A DNA stretch of 42,285 nucleotides from Mnemiopsis leidyi (lineage: Eukaryota; Ctenophora; Tentaculata; Lobata; Bolinopsidae), in contig JH153081.1 in NCBI GenBank assembly GCA_000226015.1, forward strand, positions 63,795-106,079. The letters run 5' to 3'. Shown here piece by piece: positions 24,301 through 34,880 of the stretch. Positions within the stretch are counted from its first letter, which is position 1, and each line of letters begins with the position of its first letter. The translations under genes and the position numbers were made by a program. Below the pieces are notes generated by a model. That model did not search any database. It saw only the letters and a program-made list of their open reading frames with translations, and was not told the origin of the DNA.

Positions 24301-27300
24301 GATCATATAACACCAAAAGCCTTCTAATCAGATATTCTAGAACCAGAGTCCGTGCAGCGTCCTCTCTTTGAAACTTGCTTCGGAAATGATAACAAACTAA
24401 CAACTTGTTACTTTAGGCACCACCGAGTCGGTCATCAAAAATGGGCTGGTCTGGACCCAAGCTCCGATCGGTTATTCCATCTCGTTGTTTTTGGGTGGCA
24501 TCCTCTTTGCCAAGAAAATGAGGACAAAGAGCTTTGTGACGATGTTAGACCCTCTCCAGATCAAGTACGGAAAACCTCTCGGAGCTCTCTTTTACATCCC
24601 TGCTTTTTCAGGAGAGGTTGGTCAGAGCTTCTTCGTGACGCAGTAAACCAGTTATCGGGCCCTATTTTATTTTTAAACACTGTTTCAGTCTTGTTATTTT
24701 GCATACTTCAGCTAAATCGCACAATATCTTGTGTAAGTAGCACTGCAACTGTTCGATTGATTGTAATGTTCAGAAAATGCTAGTAAGACAATTTGTAGTA
24801 AATTCCTGGATCGCATGAAAAATAATCCCCCGCAGATTCTCTGGTCGGCCTCTATTCTCGCTGCTTTGGGGACTTCTCTGAGAGTCATCTGCGGTATCAA
24901 CGATACAGCTTCGATCATCGTCAGTGCAGCAATTGCAATGACATACACTCTCTTCGGAGGTTTGTCGTTGCATTCAATTGAAATATTTACTTATTAAGTC
25001 AATCAAGACAATTATGGGTAATTATAGGCAAGAAAATTATAGGCAACCGTTCGAGTTTCTACTTTTTAGCAGCTCATAGATAGTAGAAAAACCAAATCTG
25101 TGATAACGTAACTAAGTCTGAATCACCATTTCATCAAGATCATACCTCATATCTAAATGCAGATTATTATTTCAGGTCTATACTCGGTGGCATTCACTGA
25201 TATAATACAGCTGATTTGCATCTTCGTGGGGCTCATATTCTCGATTCCATGGATGACAGCAAGTGATGCTGTAACTACCCCGCTCAGAAGCAGTAACCTG
25301 ACTATGTTCGCTTCTCAGGATCAAACCTACTCTAAGTTCTTTGGAAAACTCGAAAAGAATGACGTTGGAATTTGGGTGAGAAATTCGTCTTCGAAATCTC
25401 ATATTCAATCCAGCAATTGGACAATTATTTGATTACAACGGCAATGCACACAAATTTTAATTTGAATTCGAATAGCCACCACTCAATTTACTTGGATAAT
25501 TGTAACACATTGATCAATCCCAGATCGACTACGCTATCATGCTTGTGTTTGGAGGGATCCCATGGCAAGCTTACTTCCAAAGAGTCTTGTCCGCACGTAG
25601 TGTTAGTGTCGCCAAAACTCTTTCCTTCTGTGCCGCCTTCGGATGTTTCTCTGCTGCAATACCCTCCATTGTCATAGGTACCGTGAAATGATATGCCGAA
25701 CATCGTTCTTCATTTTTCTGGCGCTTCAGTTTGTCTTTTCGGGGGCACATAAATATTGTCCGATTCTTTTGAATCACCTCTTTTAAAATCGATTTTAACA
25801 ATATCCAATTCCATATTATACGATAGACTAACTAATTCAGGTTTGATAACAATGAACACTGATTGGCCAAGTTCGTCATACAATCAAGCGCTACTGCCTG
25901 ACGATTACAAGCTTGCCGTCCCACTGACACTTTTACATTTAACCCCACCAGCTGTGGCATTTATTGGTCAGTCAATTATTAACTTATTATTGACTTATTA
26001 TTAACTTATTATTAACTTATTGTTATTAACTTATTATTAACTTATTATTAACTTATTATTATTAACTTATTATTAACTTATTATTATTAACTTATTAAGA
26101 GTTGGAAGTTAGAGATGAAGGAAAATTTCTAATGTTGGCTTTGTTTTATTTAGCAAATTTTACATAGTTTATTTAAATTGTCTCCAACACCAGGACTGGG
26201 AGCTGTGAGTGCCGCTGTTATGAGCTCTACAGACAGTTCTATCCTCGGTGTAAGCACAATGTTTACCAGAAATGTACTTATTAACGTGTTTCTTCCAAAC
26301 GTCAGCGACAGGTAAATTGAGGGGTAAAGATGATCTCCATCCTATTCACAAGAAAATCCTGTGCATTATCTTTACAATACAGTATCTCATTGACATAATC
26401 AGATCCGCACATTGATTGAATACACAACTTTCTAGGGTATCAATGTGGCTGCTGAGGTTCACAGTGATCATCAACACAGTAATCGCCATGATGATTGCCA
26501 TCCTTGTCAAGACTGTTTACGGACTTTACCTTATTTGCAGGTCAGTGTGTCCGTAACCTATATACTATCAGATATATATTATCAGATATCACCGTCATTT
26601 TTAATCTCCACAACTAATTATTTCGAGGTTTGCAAGAGATGGTGAAAAAATTAAGAACGCAGGATAACTTCACCCTTGTAAACTGTTACGGCTACCTTTT
26701 AACCTAGGTTTAATTTCTCCATTTCCGCAGTGACTTGGTGTTCATTCTCCTTTTCCCCCATCTGGTAATGGTGGTGCACTTCCCGAAGCGAACCAACAAA
26801 TACGGAATGATAGTTGGATTTACAATCGCTCTCTTACTTCGGGTGTTGTCCGGGGAGCCCGTACTGAAGTACAACGCTATCATCAAGTTTGCTGGTTATG
26901 TCGAGCCTCACACTAACACCGACGTAAGACATAAATTATATTTTTGAATACTTGTTGAAAAAATCCATCATTGAATAAATATATAGGGTGGTTTTTTACT
27001 AAGCTGTGAAACCACCCTGTATATATTGCTATTGTATGAAATCATTCAATTAAACTAGTCGTTTTAGCTGGAAAGCGCGCTGATTGAACAAACGTTTATT
27101 ACAAGTGTTATTGCTCTGTCTGATAAGTCGGGAAAGTTTGTAAGAAAATTTTGAAGCTTGCGAAATACGATCTACCCCAATGCTTACCCTCCCGCATACA
27201 CACAGGGTGACTATGTGTACGGCAAACAAAGATTCCCATTCAGAAACTTGATCATGGCTCTCAACTTCCTCATTACCCTATCCGTAACCTTCCTCACTCA

Positions 27301-30300
27301 AAAACTCTTTGAGAAATGTAAGTTTTATAAATTTCCTCACAATGATATCATACTTAAACTGCGTATCAAGGCGTTCAGATTTAAACAAGAATAAGGCTAG
27401 TATTCGCAGTGATAATTTAAATTGCAAGGCCGCCCAATACCCTTCTCAAGAGTCATTGCACTAGATTAAAAATTGCTGTTTTTAGACCCTGATCTGCGAA
27501 AGTTCGACTACTTGGGCGCTGTGAAAGACCAAGAAGAAGCTCATGAAATGGAAAAGAAGGAGGAGAGTCAAAAAGCGACTAACGGCAATGTATAAACATT
27601 TCTTTGGAGAACGGACATTGAACACGAACAATCATCAATGATTTCAGCAAACGCTCATAATCATGATCATCACCTAGCTATAATAATACTTCGGATGAAT
27701 CTAGACTTCTTACATCTTAGTGAAACATTGAAAGTGAACCCAGTAGATCTGGAATGTATTCAGTAAACGATCTTTTAGTTTTATCTCTTGTCTTATGGTG
27801 TAAATTAGCATGACTGGCTCGAGTGACAGGAGGACATTTTAACATTATTATGTTTTACACTTTTATCAAGTTTAACAGTACCGCGCGATGTTTGATAAGT
27901 CGTTATTTTATTGCTTAATGTGCTCTATCGAGTAGCTGTGTAATGCTGTTTTGACTGACTAGATCTGTCGCTCAATTCGCACGTTACTTTAGCGGACACG
28001 TCAACTCAAGTTTATCATGGAATGAACTGCTGAGTTTATTACAATCCACATGTGTATTTTCACATTGTACACCTAGCTACATAGCTAAATAAAGTTGTGT
28101 GTGATTCTTGAGCTCATGAATAACAACAAGAGCCACAGAGACGGGCACAACGTTAAAGCTTTATACTGTTATAGTATAGCGTTATAGTATAGCGTTATAC
28201 TGTTATCGTATACTTAGCGTTTAAAAGTTAGTTAGAAGTACTAGTTGTCTCCTCATTGTAACGTTGTAGTACCATTGTACTTTCAAGTGGAACATGAGTA
28301 GCTCTAGTAATGTTCTTTTTTGTTGCTCTCTAGGGCCCCTGGCACGGAAAGTAGAATCTGCATACTAGGCAGATTCTAAAAAATTTTATCGAAATTTCTC
28401 AGCTGCGATACACATAGCTTGTGTTTTATTGTATAATTTGTGACAGTGGCCCTGGTAGCATGATCGATCCCATATTTAGATACAGTTATGAATAGAATAG
28501 TTCCTTGATTCGATGTCAGATATATTTGAACGTTAACTCAAACTAAAAATGGTTTTTTTGAAAAAAATAATATTCTGATTTCTAATCTCTAAATAAGTAA
28601 TGCCTTTTCTACGAAAAAGACCTAATTTTTCAGAAACTTAAAATTCGTTGAAATATCGACCAACTGAATTCCCAGAACCTGTTATTGAAGTCTTCATTCA
28701 GGGTATAATCTCACAGCACCACCTACGGTTTGACAAGTTTACTTAAGTACTTATAATTGTTGGGCTGACAAATCCACCGTCATGCCAGATATGGTGAAAA
28801 CGGTTCTGTGTCGATTTTTGGCACTCGTTTGAACAGCTGAACAGTGGAATTTCGACAGATGAAGCCCAGTTGAAAAACGCCCTATATGTATATTATATAT
28901 TTAAGTAACGACCTGTATGTCATCACTAGAGAGACACGTTCTTTTAACGGCACGAGCCTCACTGGCAACCCTTTATCAACTTATCAAGTTTTTTATAGTT
29001 TAAGTCATCCGGTAGTTTAACTTCCCGGCCCTGATGAGATTTTGTCCCTTAGCTTTAAACGTAGTTAAGTAGCTAAAACATCATAACGATATAATGGCAA
29101 ATAAAGATCATTTCTTTATGCAGTGACCTGAATATTTAACTATATTACCAAGCTTATGAAATAATCGTCATGTTGGTGCATATAATGATTATCTGCTTAA
29201 AAACAGCCCCACCCAAATACTCACCTCATTGCTTTCTTTATCGAAGATACTTCGTTTGTTGATCCTCTTGAGAATAGCGTCAAGAACAACAGACTTGCCG
29301 ATGCCAGCATGTCCAGCAAGGAGAATCTTGGCGTTTCCCAGTAGAAGGAGCTCAACAATCCGAGCTAGTTTTACTGAATCCAAGGTTGGGATGGGCAGGT
29401 CCAACTCCATCGAGGCGTTAGCCAGCGCACTGCTCCCTCCCGTTAGTTCGAACCCGGTCTTCACGTCGTCTATGTAAGCGTTAGTCAGGGGCAGCAAGGT
29501 GTCCCACTGCGCAAACAGTCCTGTGTCGATGTCGAAATAGTAGCAGAACACACTCTTCGTTCCGGACGGAAGTCGTACTCCGTAGGGAGGCGGCAGATCG
29601 AAGAAGTCACGTACGAAGAGGTCGAAAGAGCAACGAGCGGAGATGTCGGGGGCTGAACCCCAGATCTTCATGAGGGACTGCTTTGTGTGACCCCCAAGTC
29701 CGGTGTGAGAGTCGACTGCTTCCAGAGCATCCATGTCAGAGTCTCCTGAGAGTTAGCGTTGTTACTGTGTTAGCGGGTTTGTATACGTGACTTTTTGAGA
29801 TCGTGTAAAAACTGATAGTAGTGGTTGAAAGAGTTATAGCACCTATTGGGCGAGACATTTTGTACTTGGGTGTGGATGTTGAACTTGTAGTTAGAACTGA
29901 ACTTTCAACTTGCGGTGGCCAGTGAGGTCATAACGTGGCAGGTGCTGTATCATTTCCTGTTCTAAGGGATCGTCTACATATTGTAACGCAATGAAGGGCA
30001 AGGGGTTTTTAAATAATTAAACTTGCATGAAGGGGTTTCGGCAACTTTTCATAATAATAAACCGAGTGTAGAGCGAACCAGAGATTATTTTCCGATATCC
30101 AACAGCACGGTATACTATAATATCATTATTTTCATTTTTATTGCCTGCAGAAACTTTAACAGAAACGGACTAGTCAGACTAAGAATTGTTTGTATATCCA
30201 GCGTTGGTATAACTATTGAAGCTTGTCACTATAAAGGATTCAGCGTGAGCGAGGTGGCTTGAGCAACCGAGGACAAAATTCTGTGGTAATCGATCAAATG

Positions 30301-33300
30301 AAGAAAACAGGCAATATGATTAATTATCATAGATGACGTAAAGTCTAAGTTTTATGCGGTGCAGTTTATGTCGGGGAGCTTTTAAAAACCGCGTGTCTCA
30401 TCTGATTCGTACAGGGACTTTTGAGAAAGTTTCTACTTTCTCATAACATTAGCTACTTCGGTAAAAATTTTTTAATCGATAAGGAACTCTGGACTTCTTG
30501 GTAACTAGATGTAGATCACTAATATCGTCTCAATCGTAAAAGCTTTGACGCGGTCAGAAAAAATCGGCAGTCTGGCGTGATTTCGTGATGACGTTGACCA
30601 GATACGGCGTGATAGCTTGCCAGCAACAGATCACATCAGGTATCTAATAATAATATCTGACCTCGAGATCACCAGTACCGAGTATGTAAAATAAATAGAA
30701 CAAGAGATTGCGGTTAGCGGAGGGGCGCATTCCTCAACAGTTTCTTCGCTAGGCACCGAGATTTTAGTACGTTTTATAGTTTTATGGTGGTAGTGGGTAG
30801 TAAACGTTTTTGTGATGCTTTATTAGTATACTGGACACGTATTGAACACGCTGTGTATCGGATGTAACCCCACTTAATGCACTTGGTCAGGTTGTTTCAA
30901 GTTTAAAGAAACTCCATTTCTTTTGTGCGCCTTACAATGTTAACCGCATGCTTTTCTGCCTTATTTTATCTGCGACGTCATTCAAGATATATCGCGTTGT
31001 ACTTGTATAGATTTCAAGACCAAACTTATAAAGTCTATATCGTTTTATTATTATTTTCCGTTGATTCTTTTATCCTAACGCCCCTATTTTCTGCTATGAG
31101 CTAATGTTATAAGCTCGGAATCAAATGTTATTTCTGTGCTGAACTCAAGATCGCCATATCAGTTTTTACTGCAATTGCATGTTTCTTGTTGCCACCGCAC
31201 AAACACAGGCGTTAAGACAGGTACTAACATCGGTGAAGAGCGATTAGGTACATGACCATCATCGTGTACGGTCAATAAAATTGTAATAGTCGTATGTAAG
31301 TCGTCTTTCGACTTTTGGTTTAGTCCTTATCTTGATCTGGCTTAAATCTTAAAATGAGGAGCTGGATGTATCAAATATGTTTTTTTCCTTCAGTTAGCTA
31401 TATAAATTGTGCAATCTTCAAATAGTACCGAACATTGAATGTGTTTTCAATTTTTTCGTCATTCTTACTGTTTACTCTCTTACGAAAATATTACAAAAAT
31501 GAGGTACAATAGAGGTTTGCTTTCAGCAGTATTTCAATATTTAAATTTTGCTTATAAGGTTCATGCTTGATAATACAGGCATTAATCGAACCACCTTCTA
31601 AAACGCTGCCAAAAGCAATGATGTAGCAGAAAAGGTACATCTTGCTGAGAAAAGATGGTAACTGAGCGGGATGGCGTTGTAAAACAGTCTTGTTCTTGGT
31701 AGCTCCGGGATCCTCCGTGTTGGAAACTGACGCCACCACATCTGCTAAATCACCTGCAAGAATACAGTCTTACTTTATCTTACCTTGTTGCTATAGCAAC
31801 AACTTTAAGATTAGCTTAAATGACCCACCATGATTTTGACTGATACAGATGATGGCTGAACTAACCGAAACCGCCATTTTCACTGACGATGTTAAGGTGT
31901 GCCAGGAGGAGGCTACACAACGTCCTGACAACACTGATGTCCGGAACTATTATCGGGGTCTGCCCTGCTTGGGTCTTCAGAAAATCTAACCCAGCATCAA
32001 CACTAATTTCCAGGAGGGTTATCAGGTATTTCTTGCCGGATTCTGGCAGCTGAAATTGATAAAGTGACTTGCTGTGTTGACGTTAATAAGAGAATAAGAG
32101 AATAAGTTTACAATTTGTTTTGGCTGTTGGGTGCATAACCGTGTCTCGTCACTTCTGCTTCTCCGGGCATGGCATGGGGGCTGGCCAAATGAGGGGCTAG
32201 CAAATATTTTATCCGGTCGGAGCACTTCTTTCAGTTAATAATTTCGTTGCACATGCCTAATCTGATTATCTATTATGAACAGTTTTTAGCTCATTTCTCA
32301 CTATCCCAGCCAATAAACCAGCAAAAATATGCAAGTGACTACAGGGACAAATTCCGTTAAACTATGCAAAGCCGAAAGCTATTTTATGTTTTGAAGGAAT
32401 CTGTTTCACAACTTCTCAAATCTCAACTTGTAGCGCATAATTGACCGTTCCAATTTCCAAACAACGCCTTATGGAATCTGACCACTCTACTTTGGAGTCT
32501 CACATTTTTTGACTACTCACATTAGAAGGTAGGTCGTGTTTCCATCGCTCCACGAAGGGTCTCCAGCCGAGCTCTACTGGGTCCATGTAAACCATGCCGC
32601 ACCGCGAGATGGTGGCTGGGGAGGCGTAGGACAGGTCGTCCACCTCAAACAGGATTCTCATCCGGGGTAGCAGGGGAACTCTCTCACCTGGAGTGGAAAA
32701 AGGGTTAAATGGTTTTTGCATCTACTAATTTTTTACTTATCTCTTTATCTATTGCTTGATCTTTTTTACCTATATTTCGGTCTAACTAGACCTGCGTAAA
32801 TCTATTACCAAACAACTTTGTAGCGCTGCATAATGCTAATAAGCGAGCTCCACCTTTTCCTCAGTTTCATGTTTGCTCTCTCTTGCAAGCATTAGGTAAA
32901 TTGTTGTGGTTCCTATCAATGAGATGGCTTATTGATCAGTTAAACAGTTGACCGTCAAAATATCCCATCAATCACCACCGTGTGGTTATGGTAGCGTGTC
33001 AAATTTCTCGTTAAAATCGTCAAAATCTTATTAATGACATATCGCGGTCTTTAACATGCTAGCAAACAGTCGACTATCTAAACATGTCACCATAACACCA
33101 CCTAATTATTGTTTAAACTTTACAATTGTTTGTGTTTTATCAAATTTCTTGACGTTTCCGTTTTTTCTAGAGTTAAAAAGTTGTTGGTTCGACTGAATTA
33201 CAACGTTCTAGCTCTATTCTTAATTTTAATCTTTGAATCTTTGAGACATAATGTCTGTAAAGTTTGTGCTTTTCTGAATGACGTCAACCCAAGTTAATGC

Positions 33301-33716
33301 TGGTCAAACCCTCTGAACATATGTTTTATCGAGTCAGTCTTTCCAGGTGCAGAGATTCAAAACAAGGAGGGTAAAACAACAAACCGTTCGCCAGACAGAG
33401 AGTTCTGGTGTCATCCAGGACGGTGTTGAGGTTCTCTACCCACACCGGGTCCACTGGTCCGTCCAAAACTAACCATTTCCAGTTCTGAAGTTTGTTTAGT
33501 TGAAGATTACAAGTGAGAATGTTAGAAGACATCCGAAAAACATTTAAAACCTTATTGGATGCTCAAATCAACTATGGTATTTCAACTAATAAGCTTGTAA
33601 GGGGGAATCCCGGATCTACCGCGAGTTAGAACATACGTTTGTAACGATATCACTTTTAGCGTTGCTGGCTGGCGTATCTGGAAGAGATCTCTGTTCGTCT
33701 GAAGGAGTCGCTCCTC
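8907..33716 (-). CDS. Dynein heavy chain, partial: AAA2 end to stalk, 20 exons
   Basis: ATP-driven microtubule motor, probably axonemal; the subfamily is unresolved. Exons in transcript order (high to low coordinate): 33637-33716, 33385-33484, 32521-32687, 31872-32049, 31595-31753, 29225-29745, 20023-20205, 19576-19704, 17984-18156, 17179-17314, 14712-14882, 14299-14484, 13676-13765, 12660-12857, 11338-11499, 10506-10724, 9737-9804, 9492-9605, 9203-9311, 8907-9018. All have GT/AG borders with matching phases and give one open frame of 3,255 nt (1,085 codons). The intact frame argues against a decayed copy. The exon ending at 8907 has a good donor (gtaagt), but no following exon was found in the window. 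AAA1, linker and tail are also absent upstream. The gene either extends beyond both edges or is truncated. The first exon (33637-33716) is the least certain. The 9,019-nt intron 20206-29224 contains a whole choline transporter gene. Confidence 0.9.
9492..14882 (-). CDS. Dynein exons: AAA4
   Basis: Exons 14712-14882 and 14299-14484 give the pre-AAA4 helices ([26 protein letters not shown]). Exon 13676-13765 encodes [17 protein letters not shown]. Exon 12660-12857 carries the P-loop LGVGGTGRS, with Arg instead of Lys as in many axonemal dyneins at AAA4. Exon 11338-11499 continues to HIWSTFIS. Exon 10506-10724 encodes [19 protein letters not shown] and [11 protein letters not shown], matching the LHVVLCMSP block and EWPxxAL of the family. 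The 68-nt exon 9737-9804 and exon 9492-9605 complete it with [11 protein letters not shown], the conserved TPTSYLEL segment before the stalk. Confidence 0.9.
9888..9935. repeat. Three tandem copies of a 16-nt unit
   Basis: aatagtaactctgaac is repeated three times without change, in the dynein intron 9805-10505. The remainder of this 701-nt intron shows nothing else recognisable. Confidence 0.95.
10714..10996 (-). repeat. 34-nt minisatellite containing the dynein exon's 3' splice site
   Basis: About eight head-to-tail copies of a 34-nt unit. Read on the - strand, each unit holds a branch-point-like tactaat, then tttcag, then aacatctacca. The exon-proximal copy supplies the real acceptor and the first 11 nt of dynein exon 10506-10724. 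Seven copies keep the AG; the copy near 10921 has lost it. Some units vary by 1-2 nt. Confidence 0.93.
11500..12659. other. Dynein intron with a duplicated segment
   Basis: Intron between dynein exons 12660-12857 and 11338-11499. It contains the 65-nt duplication at 11859-12015. No other gene or element is recognisable. Confidence 0.6.
11859..12015. repeat. 65-nt direct duplication plus ttttaaatacta repeats
   Basis: A segment starting tgtcggagtaggggctataa occurs at 11859 and again at 11924. Each copy ends in several copies of ttttaaatacta. It lies within a dynein intron. Confidence 0.92.
14883..17178. other. 2.3-kb dynein intron
   Basis: Between exons 17179-17314 and 14712-14882. Only short open frames are present and none looks like protein. 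A small duplication (gtttttagaactaag twice) lies near 16210-16240. Confidence 0.55.
17179..29745 (-). CDS. Dynein exons: AAA3
   Basis: Exon 29225-29745 (173 codons) carries the AAA3 Walker A motif GHAGIGKS, preceded by KILLA. Exon 20023-20205 encodes an acidic insert and then LMGPPVGKT. Exon 19576-19704 carries the Walker B region [11 protein letters not shown] followed by [13 protein letters not shown]. Exons 17984-18156 and 17179-17314 encode the [19 protein letters not shown] sensor segment and the AAA3 small domain ending [11 protein letters not shown]. Walker A has a conserved Lys. Walker B has Glu-Asp where Asp-Asp is usual. The first AAA3 exon is 9 kb away from the others because of the nested transporter. 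Confidence 0.88.
18157..19575. other. 1.4-kb dynein intron
   Basis: Between exons 19576-19704 and 17984-18156. It contains one open frame with a membrane helix (18282-18605, listed separately). A GATTAGATACCCT string near 18859 resembles a rRNA block but is not supported by its flanks. Confidence 0.55.
18282..18605 (-). CDS. Unrecognised open frame with one membrane helix
   Basis: 107-residue open frame inside a dynein intron, on the same strand. It is basic in its first 60 residues, then has one strongly hydrophobic stretch ([20 protein letters not shown]) and a polar tail. That would suit a small single-pass membrane protein, but there is no family match, no nearby exon and no promoter or polyadenylation evidence. 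It may be chance. Confidence 0.2.
   Translation of the reverse strand: MLPAQDLVKYFSNFPQARTIVTLASIASDFVGRYRNVSTGNMLCRRKVSLRPGKLKTDPSDKSAILIAYFVIIWALLIVTSSLYYAIHVSNQSLKTHSNNTYVKRFK
19741..19807. repeat. GA microsatellite with a sequence gap
   Basis: (GA)n on both sides of 14 undetermined bases (19770-19783), in the 318-nt dynein intron 19705-20022. The true repeat length is unknown. The sequence right after it (tatacagggtgg, 19807-19818) matches one arm of the hairpin element at 26979-27026. Confidence 0.95.
20206..23105. other. Dynein intron, part 5' of the nested transporter
   Basis: AT-rich, with no convincing exon. The longest open frame (21532-21837, +) has no coding character I can identify. 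The region just before 23106 would hold the promoter of the nested choline transporter; no clear TATA box was seen. Confidence 0.55.
23106..27595 (+). CDS. SLC5A7-like: High-affinity choline transporter (SLC5A7-like), copy 1, complete
   Basis: Na+-coupled choline uptake across the plasma membrane, feeding acetylcholine synthesis in cholinergic cells. Twelve exons: 23106-23209, 23400-23545, 24417-24616, 24836-24959, 25176-25375, 25524-25677, 25841-25966, 26194-26311, 26436-26540, 26731-26923, 27206-27317, 27486-27595. The phases agree and give 563 residues, close to human CHT1. Family hallmarks in order: [87 protein letters not shown]. About 13 membrane helices are expected for the SLC5 fold. 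The C-terminal tail is short and charged ([17 protein letters not shown]). The donor of exon 3 (gttggt) is weak. The start codon was chosen because it gives a short polar N-terminus like copy 2. The gene lies wholly inside a dynein intron on the opposite strand. Confidence 0.93.
23570..23654 (+). pseudogene. Decayed duplicate of choline transporter exon 2
   Basis: Located in intron 2, 25 nt after the real exon 2. It shares gacatcaact, then ttggcgtct, ttcac..tgac and gggtc with exon 2. It ends in cg|gtaag, exactly 24 nt from the start of gggtc as in the real exon. Read in pieces it gives DIN, VGV and FTLTATRV beside DINYFVGV and FTMTATWV of exon 2. A 2-nt insertion breaks the frame and no clear acceptor is retained. 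Confidence 0.65.
24240..24312. repeat. Short tgatca-type palindrome repeats
   Basis: Seven closely spaced atgatcat/cgatcata units lie in intron 2 of choline transporter copy 1. Simple repeat; no function is evident. Confidence 0.8.
25970..26097. repeat. ttattaactta simple repeat in transporter intron 7
   Basis: About ten imperfect copies of ttattaactta and tta variants, starting a few bases after the donor of exon 7 of choline transporter copy 1. Confidence 0.9.
26979..27026. mobile_element. Hairpin element, possible MITE remnant
   Basis: Inverted repeat of about 16-18 nt (atatatagggtggttt and aaaccaccctgtatatat) around a 14-nt loop, in intron 10 of the nested choline transporter. The terminal tatacagggtgg resembles mariner-type ends, and the same string occurs singly at 19807-19818. 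There is no transposase. Confidence 0.5.
27596..29224. other. 3' flank of transporter copy 1 and rest of the dynein intron
   Basis: A possible polyadenylation signal AATAAA lies at 28088-28093. Short imperfect palindromes (gttatagtatagcg) lie at about 28160-28205. No exon was found. Confidence 0.55.
28088..28093 (+). promoter_or_regulatory. Candidate polyadenylation signal of choline transporter copy 1
   Basis: AATAAA about 490 nt after the stop codon, followed by a TG-rich stretch (gttgtgtgtg), as expected for a 3' end. This is positional evidence only. Confidence 0.5.
29746..31594. other. 1.8-kb dynein intron
   Basis: Between dynein exons 31595-31753 and 29225-29745. It has only short, non-protein-like open frames and no repeats that I could relate to other parts of the window. 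Confidence 0.5.
31595..32049 (-). CDS. Dynein exons: AAA2-AAA3 linker helices
   Basis: Exon 31872-32049 (59 codons plus 1 nt) encodes an amphipathic helical region ending [16 protein letters not shown], matching the helices after AAA2. Exon 31595-31753 carries [19 protein letters not shown], equivalent to the conserved helix before AAA3. Both splice in phase with their neighbours. The donor gtggtt at the 31595 border is weak. The intron between the two is 118 nt. Confidence 0.8.
32521..33716 (-). CDS. Dynein exons: C-terminal half of AAA2
   Basis: Exon 33385-33484 encodes [20 protein letters not shown], the Walker B and following segment typical of dynein AAA2. Exon 32521-32687 encodes [20 protein letters not shown] and MVYMD, the AAA2 sensor block. 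Joining them gives the conserved NGERV across the splice. The candidate upstream exon 33637-33716 fits in phase (2 nt plus 26 codons) with a ttcag acceptor and gtatgt donor. It encodes a Ser/Asp/Thr-rich segment not recognisable as dynein, so it is only moderately supported. Confidence 0.85.
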
Positions 33717-34627
33717 CTGAAATCGGACAGTGATTATAAAATAGTTTGCTATTTCTCTCTATGTACTTTAAAGGTAGAAAGCAAACATCACAAAGAGGTT
33801 GGGTACGAACAACTAACAATGAGTTATAAAAAGGGCTGTTCATGTTAGTTATTCAAACAATCAAAAAGGTTGTCAGGAATTCAAAGAAATCTATATATAA
33901 TTGTTTGAAGTTTATTTAAATTCCTTATATATTCGAACAATCGGGGGTTTGAAAATGTATCCAGTATTTTCGTCATGATTTCGATTTATTTGAAGAGTTA
34001 TCTCCGTAAATTGTGTAAGTTTTCCCGGCAGAGGAAACCTGCAGCAAGCCTCACATAGTCGCTGCGGACTTGGAATATTTCATTTAGTCAGCACTCGGCA
34101 GTCAACCATACCTACTGTTTTGGTGTTTTTATTAAGAAATTTCTATCGGCTACAATTAGCGGAAAAAGGGTCACGAAAAATTGTTAAGCAACATAGGCGA
34201 TGATAGTTAGTTACATAGAAACAAATACATAAAGATGGAAATGAATATAATGTATGATTTTTGACTTAATTATACATATACTATTCCTGTTTTACTTTAA
34301 TACTTATTACTTACATTTACCAACTTCCGTCCAAGCGACTATATTTAAATCTGTCGGGTTTGCATCGAGAAACAATCGGAAATTGATTTTTCGTTTGCAG
34401 TATACTTGTGAGCTTTTGAGGTGATTCTGTAGGTGTCCAGTTCGGTATAACAAATATTTCTATATCGAAGGAATCAGCTAATTAGACTGGCCGATAACCT
34501 ACACGATGGAATCTTCCATGCGTCAAATCGAACCCATTTTTGGTATTGAGTAGGCTGATATTGGTATGCCGAACAGTGCAGTTTAGCTACGCTTCGACTC
34601 ACTGCTTTTCTGCTGCTTATTAACTAA

Positions 34628-34880
34628 TCAAGGCCAAACTGGGTCGTTTACCGCGGTGTCTTGGAAATAGACAGCAATATAATCAAGGGACAAATCTTCG
34701 CATGCATCAATCACATCACCAATTAGTAAATGTATTCCATCGAGATACTCCTGAAGGAGCTTAGGCGATGTTGCATGTGAACAAGACACTGCGTGTTTGT
34801 TTGCTAATTCATTGTCCACGTAGGTTGTTCTTGTGAAGTTATGATCGACTTCTAAACTTGGGGGCTACATTGTTCGGCGA
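34628..34880 (-). CDS. Unrecognised coding-like fragment
   Basis: Open frame on the - strand, running from a possible acceptor (tgtag before cccccaag, about 34868) to a stop at 34628. It contains YVDNELANKHAVSCSHATSP and an acidic helix-like stretch (GDVIDACEDLSLDYIAVYF). The composition looks protein-like, but I recognise no family and it does not match any dynein segment. It may be the last exon of another gene or a mobile-element fragment. Confidence 0.25.

Noticed and set aside
24352-24783. 143-codon open frame on the + strand
   Set aside because: It runs across the choline transporter exon 3 in a different frame; the conserved protein lies in the other frame.
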